7,098 bases of DNA from Eubacteriales bacterium (GTDB lineage: Bacteria; Bacillota; Clostridia; Christensenellales; CAG-138), in contig JAQVRG010000077.1 in NCBI GenBank assembly GCA_028701165.1, positions 1 to 7,098 of the forward strand, read 5' to 3'. This document shows positions 1 to 6,479 of the stretch, in pieces. The notes under the pieces were generated by a model. The model was not told the DNA's origin. It did not search any database and saw nothing but the letters and a program-made list of their open reading frames with translations. Position numbers and translations under genes: made by a program. Numbering within the stretch: position 1 is the stretch's first letter; the number at the start of each line of letters is the position of its first letter.

Positions 1-2461
1 AGGAAGCATAGCCGTTGCCGATGATGGAGTTGAGCTCCTTGTCCAAGCGGTTCCGCACGATCTCGGGCAGCGGATCGCCGTATATCGCATGCGCGCGCTT
101 TTCCGCCATCCCCCGCAGCTCGTCGTTCGCGCCGGGGAAGGTGGGCGCGTAGGTGCTTTTTTCGGAAAGGAAGGGCGGCATAGCCTCGCACATGTCCGCG
201 ATCCTGTTGGGATTGTCTATCACGACCTCCCGCGCGCGCTCGCCCAAATAGGAAAATTCGTCCAGCATCTCCTCGGTCGTCTTAAAATAAAGCGGCGCCT
301 GCTGCTCCGCGTCCTTGAAATCCCGCGCGCTCATCAAAACGGCGCGGAATATCGCGTCTTCCGGGTCGAGAAAATGCACGTCGCCCGTGGCGACCGTAGG
401 CTTCCCAAGCGTATCGCCCAGCGCAAGTATGCGCCGGTTAAGATCGCGCAGGCCTTCGTCGTCCTTTACGCGCTCCTCGCGCACCAAAAACGCATTGTTG
501 CCGATGGGCTGAATCTCCATATAATCATAGAAGGAGGCAATATCCATGAGCGTCTGCTCCGGCTGGTTTTCAAGCACGGCGCGGAACACCTCGCCGGCCT
601 CGCACGCGCCGCCGACGATAATACCCTCTCGATACAGGCACAGCAGGCTCTTGGGGATGCGCGGCACCTTCTTCAAATGATCCAAATGCGCATAGGAAAC
701 AAGCCTGTATAGATTCAACAGCCCCGTATGGTTCTTCGCCAAGAGGATAATATGATAGCTCGCGCGCTTACCCTTTGCCTTTTCAAGAGGTATGGCGTCA
801 AAAAGAGGCAAAGTCTCCACGCCTTCTTCCTTTAGATGCAGGAGCATCGTTCGCATCAGCGCCGCCTGTTTTTCCGCCTTTTGCGCCGCATTGCCCGTCA
901 GCGCGGGCTTCTCCGCCTCGTGATGGCAGTCGCTAAACAAGCGAAGCGCGTCGGCATACGCGCGCCGTGGCGGAAATTCCAAGCGTTCGCAATAGGCGCA
1001 AAGCGTAAAGGCGGTTTCCGCGTCCGCCACCCATATGCCGTCGCCGGCGAATTCGCGCAATGCGCGGATCGCGTCATAAAGCACATAGGCATCCTGCACA
1101 TCCGCTTCGCATAAGCCCGTTTCGCGTGTTACGTCTGCCGGAATGGGCATGCCCGTATCCACACAGACGCAGAAGGTATCGATTTTTCCCTCCGGCGTAA
1201 AGCGCTCCGCCGCGATCTGGAAAACGCAGGGAAGATCCAGCCCCTTCGCGGCCGTTATCGCTACGGACACAAAGGTTTTCCCCTCCCATTTACACAGCGT
1301 GCAATCGGGGCTGAGATACCCCTCCACGCCCAAGATCACCTTGATGTCCACGCCGTCCTTTTTCAGCTTGTTGGCCGCGTTCACGGCGGCCGGGAAGGCC
1401 TGCACCACACCGTGATCCGTAATGGCGACGGCCTTGTGCCCCCAGCGCGCCGCCGTCTTTACGGCGTCCGCCGGCTCTACCAGCGCGTCCATGCTGCTCA
1501 TCTTGGTATGCAGGTGCAGCTCGACCCGCTTTTCCTCCGCCGCATCCTTGCGGTATACGGCGGGCGTTACCGCCGCGTCCCGCACGAGCAGGCACATACG
1601 CTTGAGGTAATTATCCATCGTATAGCTGCCGTGCGCGATCAGCCTGTCGCCCTTTTTCTGACATTCGGCAACGCGCGCGGCGACGGTCTTTTCATTGGGG
1701 TCTAAAAACAGCTTGATAGGCACGGCGCCGGTACGATCCGTTAAAACCGCCTGTAGGATCAGCCCGCCGTCCTTCTTTTCGCGGCTTTCCATAGAGAGAA
1801 TGGTACCGCATACGGTGATCGTGCCCGCGTTCTCCTGCACGTCGCGCATGGAAAGCGCGCGCTCCAGCTTGGGCAGCGTTCGCCCGTAGATCAGCTTGCC
1901 CTGCGCCTTGGGGGGCTGTTTTTTCGCTTCCTTCTTTGGCGCGGCCTGTACAGCCCGCGCCGGCGTTCCCCGGCTTTCCCGCGCCGTATCCTTGTCCGTC
2001 TGCGGCGCGTCGTCAAACGTAAGCGACAGCGTTAAGGGTAAGCCAAGAACAGCCATAGCCGCCTGCGTATACTGCTTACAGTACGCCTCCACGCCGGGAA
2101 TGTGCATGGCGGCCTGCGGTACGCGCGCACTGACGGCGTTTCCCGTATGCGACCAGCGCGCCGCCTTGAAAAAAGGCCGAAGCTGCGGCGCTTCCTCCAG
2201 CCACCTCTCGGCGATCGCGGCCGCGATCCCGTCAAAATCCGTTTGCAGCAGCCGCGCGGGCTCCGCATAGGTGATCGTTAAATCCAACGCGCACCCGGGC
2301 ATCGCCTCCAAAAGCTTTTTTTCGAGTTTCTGCCGCGCGCCGGCGGACAAAAACGCGTCCGCCGTGAAACAAGCCCGAAGCTCGTTACGCCCGCGCGAAT
2401 AGGATAGTTCCGTTGGTTGGATTTGTAATGCCGAAAAAATGCTATCTAACTGTGCGTCCAT
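1..2461 (-). CDS. polC: DNA polymerase III PolC-type alpha subunit, N-terminal 820 residues
   Basis: The replicative polymerase of low-GC Gram-positive-type bacteria. The frame is open for 820 codons and runs off the window at base 1, at ELNSIIGNGYA, just before the catalytic palm. Order: an N-terminal domain (about 1-145); an Ala/Lys/Pro-rich linker (about 150-190); an OB-fold (about 203-300); a PHP domain starting at VELHLHT (313-319) and resuming near residue 560; and an exonuclease-like insertion (about 396-540). PHP metal ligands look intact: H316, H318, D325, H350, E380, H570, C620, D694 and H696. The exonuclease insertion aligns with the family but lacks its DEDDh residues (separate entry). 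The ATG at 2461 is the only Met start, since an in-frame stop lies at 2477-2479. It overlaps the end of ispG by 20 bases and has only a weak Shine-Dalgarno sequence. Confidence 0.95.
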   Translation of the reverse strand, partial: MDAQLDSIFSALQIQPTELSYSRGRNELRACFTADAFLSAGARQKLEKKLLEAMPGCALDLTITYAEPARLLQTDFDGIAAAIAERWLEEAPQLRPFFKAARWSHTGNAVSARVPQAAMHIPGVEAYCKQYTQAAMAVLGLPLTLSLTFDDAPQTDKDTARESRGTPARAVQAAPKKEAKKQPPKAQGKLIYGRTLPKLERALSMRDVQENAGTITVCGTILSMESREKKDGGLILQAVLTDRTGAVPIKLFLDPNEKTVAARVAECQKKGDRLIAHGSYTMDNYLKRMCLLVRDAAVTPAVYRKDAAEEKRVELHLHTKMSSMDALVEPADAVKTAARWGHKAVAITDHGVVQAFPAAVNAANKLKKDGVDIKVILGVEGYLSPDCTLCKWEGKTFVSVAITAAKGLDLPCVFQIAAERFTPEGKIDTFCVCVDTGMPIPADVTRETGLCEADVQDAYVLYDAIRALREFAGDGIWVADAETAFTLCAYCERLEFPPRRAYADALRLFSDCHHEAEKPALTGNAAQKAEKQAALMRTMLLHLKEEGVETLPLFDAIPLEKAKGKRASYHIILLAKNHTGLLNLYRLVSYAHLDHLKKVPRIPKSLLCLYREGIIVGGACEAGEVFRAVLENQPEQTLMDIASFYDYMEIQPIGNNAFLVREERVKDDEGLRDLNRRILALGDTLGKPTVATGDVHFLDPEDAIFRAVLMSARDFKDAEQQAPLYFKTTEEMLDEFSYLGERAREVVIDNPNRIADMCEAMPPFLSEKSTYAPTFPGANDELRGMAEKRAHAIYGDPLPEIVRNRLDKELNSIIGNGYAS
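842..1276 (-). other. Degenerate DnaQ-like exonuclease domain within PolC
   Basis: PolC residues 396-540 occupy the place of the 3'-5' proofreading exonuclease. Family pattern, from memory of PolC: Exo I FDVETTGL, Exo II AHNASFD, Exo III HRAIYD. Here Exo I reads VAITAAKGL, so the catalytic Asp and Glu become A401 and T403. Exo II reads ADAETAF, putting F485 where Asp belongs. Exo III reads GNAAQK, putting G523 and K528 in place of His and Asp. Flanking matches such as QIAAERFTPEGKID, TGL, LREFAGDGIWVA and LMRTML show that the fold is probably still there. The spacing from Exo II to Exo III is about 16 residues shorter than in a standard PolC. The frame is unbroken, so this is divergence rather than a frameshift. 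Predicted to be catalytically inactive as an exonuclease. Confidence 0.8.
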
Positions 2462-3497
2462 GCTTTGCCATTTCGATCAGCCTGCTGATCGCCGTCTCCG
2501 TTTCATATACGCCGCGCTGCTCGCCGTGCACAAACAGCATGGCTTTCTTACCGCGCTCGCCAAACGCGACGCCCATATCCGCCTCGCGCGCCTCGCCCGG
2601 GCCGTTGACAATGCAGCCCATCACCGCCACATGCAGCGGTTCTTCTATATCCGCAAGCGCCGCCTTCACACGCTCCACCACGGGCAGCAGATCAAAGCCC
2701 GTACGCCCGCAGGTGGGGCAGCTCGTGACCCTTACGCCGTCCGTCCTAAGCCCCGCAGCACGCAGGATCAGCTTTGCCGCGCCTACCTCCTGCAAAGGAT
2801 CGCCCGTCATGGACACGCGAAGCGTATCCCCTATGCCCTCCATCAGCAACGCCCCCAGCCCCACGGCGGAATTGACGAGCGCCTCTTGCCCCGCGCCCGC
2901 TTCGGTAACGCCGATATGCAAAGGATAGTCGCTTCGCGCGTGCATCAGTCGGTACGCGGCGACGCAGCTTGGAACGTTGGAGGCCTTGAGCGATACCACG
3001 GTATCGTAAAAGCCCTGCGCCTCCAGGATATGAATGTGCCCCATGGCGCTTTCCACCATGCCCTCGGGCGTGGGACCGCCATATTTTTGCAGGACAGCCT
3101 TTTCCAAGGAACCCGCGTTCACGCCGATGCGAATGGGCACATGATGCGTCTTTGCGCAGTCCGTCACCATGCGCACGCGCGCGGCTTCGCCGATATTGCC
3201 CGGGTTGATGCGCAGCTTGTCGATCCCGTTTTCCATCGCCATGATCGCAAGGCGGTAATCAAAATGAATGTCCGCTACCAGCGGTACGCGCGTGCGCGCC
3301 TTGATCAGGGGAAGCGCCTTGGCGCACGCCTCGTTATACACCGACACCCGCACGATCTCGCAGCCCGCTTCCGCAAGGGCGTTGATCTGCGCAGCCGTAG
3401 CGTCCGCGTCCGCCGTATCCGTGTTGGTCATGGATTGGATGGTAACGGGCGCGCCGCCGCCAAGCGGCACGCCGCCCACGCGCACTTGTTTTGTCAT
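2442..3497 (-). CDS. ispG: 4-hydroxy-3-methylbut-2-en-1-yl diphosphate synthase (IspG/GcpE)
   Basis: Catalyses the penultimate MEP pathway step, reductive conversion of MEcPP to HMBPP using a [4Fe-4S] cluster and an external electron donor such as ferredoxin or flavodoxin. The 351-residue protein is the short bacterial form: an N-terminal TIM barrel (starting near VTIQSMTNTDT, with ADIHFDYRLA and LRINPGNIG) followed by a C-terminal cluster-binding domain. Cluster ligands are visible: C260 and C263 in SCPTCGR, C295 in MGCIVNGPGEA, and E302 in the same block. No catalytic residue is missing. Its ATG overlaps the rseP stop by four bases (ATGA) and has no well-placed Shine-Dalgarno sequence, pointing to translational coupling. 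Its last 20 bases overlap the start of polC. It complements Dxr encoded in the same operon. Confidence 0.97.
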   Translation of the reverse strand: MTKQVRVGGVPLGGGAPVTIQSMTNTDTADADATAAQINALAEAGCEIVRVSVYNEACAKALPLIKARTRVPLVADIHFDYRLAIMAMENGIDKLRINPGNIGEAARVRMVTDCAKTHHVPIRIGVNAGSLEKAVLQKYGGPTPEGMVESAMGHIHILEAQGFYDTVVSLKASNVPSCVAAYRLMHARSDYPLHIGVTEAGAGQEALVNSAVGLGALLMEGIGDTLRVSMTGDPLQEVGAAKLILRAAGLRTDGVRVTSCPTCGRTGFDLLPVVERVKAALADIEEPLHVAVMGCIVNGPGEAREADMGVAFGERGKKAMLFVHGEQRGVYETETAISRLIEMAKHGRTVR

Positions 3498-4516
3498 CGC
3501 AGTAATCTCACAACGTCCTTATAGGTTAAAAAGACCACCAGCGCCATAAGCAAGGCAAATCCGATCAGATGGATCATGCCCTCCTTGTCGGGATCCATGG
3601 GCTTGCCGCGCACCGCCTCGATCAGCATGAACACCAGCCGCCCGCCGTCCAGCCCCGGGATCGGCAGCAGGTTGACGATCGCAAGGTTGACGCTCAAGAG
3701 CACCGTAAGCCGAAGCACGGTCTCAAAGCCCAGCCGCACAGCCTGCCCGATCACATCCACGATCATCACCGGGCCGCCCAAATCTCCGTCGTGCACCTCG
3801 CCTTTAAAAAGATTCCCAAAGAAACCGACCATGGTATTGACCAGCTCGCCAATATAATGGAAGGAATTTCCTATGCAGGTGAAGATCGGAAAATGATACC
3901 GCACGGGCTGTATGGTAACGCCGAGCATGTTGCGGCCTTCGGCCTCGCTGTAAATAGCATGCAGCGTCAATTCGACCTTTTCCCCGCCGCGATCCACAAT
4001 CACCGTGCAGCTTTCGCTGTCCGCCGCCATGATGGCGTCCGTCGCGTCGGTATAGTATTCCAGCTTTGTGTTTCCCACGCGCAAAAGCACGTCGCCCTTT
4101 TGCATGCCCGCCTCCGCGGCGGGGGACGCAGACGCAAAATCCACTATTTCCGGCATGTAGTCGCCATACGCGGCAAGCGTAACGGTCGCAAAAACCACGG
4201 CGAACAAGAGATTCATAAACGGGCCTGCCGCCGCCACCAGCATCCGCTTCCAAACGGCCTGCTTATTGAAGGCCGTAGCGCTGTTGCTGTTTTCGTCCTC
4301 GCCTTCAAAGCGGCACAGGCCGCCGATGGGGAACGCGCGCAGCGAATACTGCACGCCGTCCTTTTCCTTTTTCCAAAGCACGGGGCCCATGCCGATAGCA
4401 AACTCGAGTATACCAAAGCCAAATTTCTTGGCTACCCAAAAATGCCCCAGCTCATGCACAAACGCAAGTACGCCGATCACAATCGCGGCGACGAGTATGG
4501 ATACGATCGTTGTCAA
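3494..4516 (-). CDS. rseP: RIP metalloprotease, RseP/RasP family (site-2 protease)
   Basis: An intramembrane zinc protease that cuts transmembrane substrates such as anti-sigma factors or leftover signal peptides within the bilayer; its substrates here are unknown. The 340-residue protein has an N-terminal membrane helix containing the zinc-binding HELGH at residues 21-25. Next come AVWKRMLVAAAGPFMN near 87-102 and a second helix. A PDZ-like domain spans roughly residues 122-200 and includes SPAAEAGMQKGD. The C-terminal membrane part has the third zinc ligand in NLLPIPGLDGGR (282-293). Length and domain order are typical of single-PDZ Firmicute members. The start is TTG, supported by the Shine-Dalgarno sequence at 4523-4529 and by the need to include the HELGH helix. 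It begins three bases after the dxr stop, and its TGA overlaps the ispG ATG as ATGA. Confidence 0.95.
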   Translation of the reverse strand: MTTIVSILVAAIVIGVLAFVHELGHFWVAKKFGFGILEFAIGMGPVLWKKEKDGVQYSLRAFPIGGLCRFEGEDENSNSATAFNKQAVWKRMLVAAAGPFMNLLFAVVFATVTLAAYGDYMPEIVDFASASPAAEAGMQKGDVLLRVGNTKLEYYTDATDAIMAADSESCTVIVDRGGEKVELTLHAIYSEAEGRNMLGVTIQPVRYHFPIFTCIGNSFHYIGELVNTMVGFFGNLFKGEVHDGDLGGPVMIVDVIGQAVRLGFETVLRLTVLLSVNLAIVNLLPIPGLDGGRLVFMLIEAVRGKPMDPDKEGMIHLIGFALLMALVVFLTYKDVVRLLR

Positions 4517-4519
4517 AGC

Positions 4520-5659
4520 TTATTCCTTTCGCGCCAATCTTCTTGCGGCTTCGTCGATTGCCAGGATATCCTCGACGCTTCGCGCCCAGCCGCCGGGCGC
4601 GTGGGTCATAGCATATTCTACGCGCGCGGCTATGTCCGTAAAGCCGATCTGCCCCTTAAAAAACATATCCGACGCGGCTTCCTTCGCCGCGTTGTACACC
4701 ACAGGCAGAACCTCCCCCTCGGCTAGCGCCTCATACGCAAGCCGGAGCGCCGGGAAGCGCGCCGTATCCGGCGCTTCAAAGCTCAGCGTGCCCACCTTGG
4801 CAAGATCCAATGCGCCAAAGCCCAGCGGCGCGCGCAGCGGATAGGTCAAGGCATAAGCGATCGCCAAACGCATATCCGGCATGCTCAGCTGCGCCATGGT
4901 GCTGCCGTCTGCAAACTCCACAAGCGAGTGCACCACGGATTCGGGATGAATGAGCACGTCCACCTTGGGGATTTCAAACAAATACGCCGCCTCCATGATC
5001 TCTAAGCCCTTGTTGAACATGGTTGCGGAATCCAGCGTGATATTCTTTCCCATTTTCCATGTGGGATGCGCAAGCGCCATTTGCGGCGTTACGCTTTGCA
5101 TACGTTCCGCGGAGAAGGTGCGGAACGGGCCGCCGGAGGCCGTAAGGATCAGGCGCTTCACGTCCTTTCGGTAATCCGTGGCCGCAAGGCATTGGAATAT
5201 GGCGGACTGCTCGCTGTCTATAGGCAGTATCCGCCCGCCATAGCAATCCAGCGCGTCCCAAACCAGACTGTGCGCGCAGACGATGCTCTCCTTATTGGCA
5301 AGCGCCACCGTTTTCCCGTGCCGCAGCGCGTTCAAAAGGGGCAGCATACCTGCAAAGCCGCTGATGGCGTTCACGACCACGTCCGCCTCGGCCAGCGCCG
5401 CAAGCTCGCTTGCGGCGTTTTTGCCCGCCACGATCTTGGAACCAAGCTCGGCATGCGCCGCGCGAAGCGTCTGCGCGGCCTTTTCATCCTCCACGCCGAT
5501 ATAGCGGGGCATGAATTCCGCGGCCTGTTCCACCAGCGTCGCCGTATCGTGACCCGCGCAAATGCCAAGAAGCGAAAACTCGCCGGGAGAAGCGCGCAGC
5601 ACATCCAGCGTCTGCCTGCCGATGGAGCCTGTAGAACCCAAAAGCACTACGTTTTTCAT
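4520..5659 (-). CDS. dxr: 1-deoxy-D-xylulose 5-phosphate reductoisomerase
   Basis: Catalyses the first committed step of the MEP isoprenoid pathway: NADPH-dependent rearrangement and reduction of DXP to 2-C-methyl-D-erythritol 4-phosphate. The 379-residue protein is full length. GSTGSIG at residues 8-14 is the NADPH-binding turn, and ALANKES lies at 119-125. The metal ligands are D148 and E150 in PIDSEQSA, and E220 in FNKGLE. LTASGGPFR (172-180) and HPTWKMGKNITLDSATM (198-214) form the substrate-binding and flexible-loop region. All expected active-site motifs are intact. The ATG at 5659 is 14 bases after the cdsA stop. The best Shine-Dalgarno match is GAGG at 5672-5675, overlapping that stop, with a rather long 12-base spacing. 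The protein is soluble and should feed the same pathway as IspG encoded downstream. Confidence 0.97.
   Translation of the reverse strand: MKNVVLLGSTGSIGRQTLDVLRASPGEFSLLGICAGHDTATLVEQAAEFMPRYIGVEDEKAAQTLRAAHAELGSKIVAGKNAASELAALAEADVVVNAISGFAGMLPLLNALRHGKTVALANKESIVCAHSLVWDALDCYGGRILPIDSEQSAIFQCLAATDYRKDVKRLILTASGGPFRTFSAERMQSVTPQMALAHPTWKMGKNITLDSATMFNKGLEIMEAAYLFEIPKVDVLIHPESVVHSLVEFADGSTMAQLSMPDMRLAIAYALTYPLRAPLGFGALDLAKVGTLSFEAPDTARFPALRLAYEALAEGEVLPVVYNAAKEAASDMFFKGQIGFTDIAARVEYAMTHAPGGWARSVEDILAIDEAARRLARKE
4523..4529 (-). promoter_or_regulatory. Ribosome binding site for rseP
   Basis: AAAGGAA on the minus strand, inside the last codons of dxr, lies six bases before a TTG codon at 4514-4516. 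This spacing supports TTG as the real start of rseP. The next in-frame Met codon is inside the protein, after the HELGH motif, so starting there would remove the active site. Confidence 0.7.
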
Positions 5660-5673
5660 ACGCTCAATCTACC

Positions 5674-6477
5674 TCAAACCAACAACGCCATCGCGCTTAC
5701 ATAGAGCAGGCTCAACGGCGCGCAGAAAAGCACGCTGTCCAGCCGATCCATCACGCCGCCGTGCGCGGGGAATATCGTGCCGTAGTCCTTGACGCCCGCC
5801 CAGCGCTTGACCATAGAAGCAAAAAGATCGCCAAGCTGCCCCGCGACGCCGCAAAGCAAGCCAAAGAGCATCGCGTACCAAATCGGCGGGCACAGCACGC
5901 CCGCCCAAAGGCGGCTCACCACCCACGTCAAAACGCCGCCCAGCACGCTTCCCAAAAGCCCCGCTATACTTCCTTCTATGGTTTTTTTAGGGCTGATATC
6001 GGGGCAAAGCTTATGCTTGCCAAGCGCCGTGCCGACAAAGTACGCCAGTGTATCTCCCAAAAGCGGTGATGCAAAGCAAAGCAGCAGCGCACCGTTGCCA
6101 AGCTCGCACGCCACGTAGGCAAGTATAGCATAAAACAGCAGCGGATATATAGCGATAAAGAGTGAACAAATGATGTCCTCCATGGTACGTTTGGGATTCC
6201 ACAGCCGCTCGGCGACCGTGAACATCACGCACAGCGCGCACCAAATTGCCATCCCCGCGGCTTTATAAAGCATCAGCACCGCATACAGGAGCGCCGCGCA
6301 GGCATACAGTCCGCCCATGAAAGGCGCAAAGCCCTTCTTCTTCATCACGCTGCCCATCTCGTACATGCTCAATACCGCCACCGCCGTAAAAAGCGCGAAG
6401 GTAACAAAGCCGCCAAAGACCAGCACCAGCACGAACACGGCTACCAGAGCCAAGCCTACGATCACCCTCGTTTTCAT
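5674..6477 (-). CDS. cdsA: Phosphatidate cytidylyltransferase (CDP-diglyceride synthase)
   Basis: An integral membrane enzyme that makes CDP-diacylglycerol from phosphatidic acid and CTP, the branch-point precursor of bacterial phospholipids. The 267-residue protein is mostly hydrophobic, with several membrane segments beginning at residues 5-37. Residues 221-247 fit the CDS family signature completely: S-x-V-K-R, then K-D at 230-231, then PAHGG and MDRLD, which include the metal-binding acidic residues. A second conserved block, residues 141-173, contains GDTLAYFVG and SPKKTIEGS. Length is normal for the family. The ATG lies two bases after the uppS stop. A purine-rich stretch, GGAAGGG at 6488-6494, precedes it by ten bases and lies within the end of uppS, so translation is probably coupled. 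Nothing is truncated or out of place. Confidence 0.97.
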   Translation of the reverse strand: MKTRVIVGLALVAVFVLVLVFGGFVTFALFTAVAVLSMYEMGSVMKKKGFAPFMGGLYACAALLYAVLMLYKAAGMAIWCALCVMFTVAERLWNPKRTMEDIICSLFIAIYPLLFYAILAYVACELGNGALLLCFASPLLGDTLAYFVGTALGKHKLCPDISPKKTIEGSIAGLLGSVLGGVLTWVVSRLWAGVLCPPIWYAMLFGLLCGVAGQLGDLFASMVKRWAGVKDYGTIFPAHGGVMDRLDSVLFCAPLSLLYVSAMALLV

Positions 6478-6479
6478 CG

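Noticed and set aside
89..712. A 207-codon open frame on the plus strand within the polC region
   Set aside because: The minus strand encodes conserved PolC PHP sequence here. The plus-strand product is a basic shadow with no family features.
842..1303. A frameshift or sequencing error hiding an intact PolC exonuclease
   Set aside because: Family-like sequence continues in one frame before, within and after the region, and the other minus-strand frames here show no FDVET, HNASFD or HRAIYD motif.
2439..3524. A 361-codon open frame on the plus strand covering almost exactly ispG
   Set aside because: It mirrors a clearly functional gene, its translation is rich in Arg/His/Ala with no recognisable domain, and GC-rich codon use commonly leaves antisense frames open.
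3569..4726. A 385-codon open frame on the plus strand opposite rseP and the end of dxr
   Set aside because: It is antisense to two well-supported genes, crosses their junction, and has no motif, membrane pattern or upstream gap for a promoter.
5660..5673. A promoter or terminator in the largest intergenic gap (cdsA-dxr)
   Set aside because: Only 14 bases, with no hairpin or T-run. It holds only the spacer of the dxr ribosome binding site.
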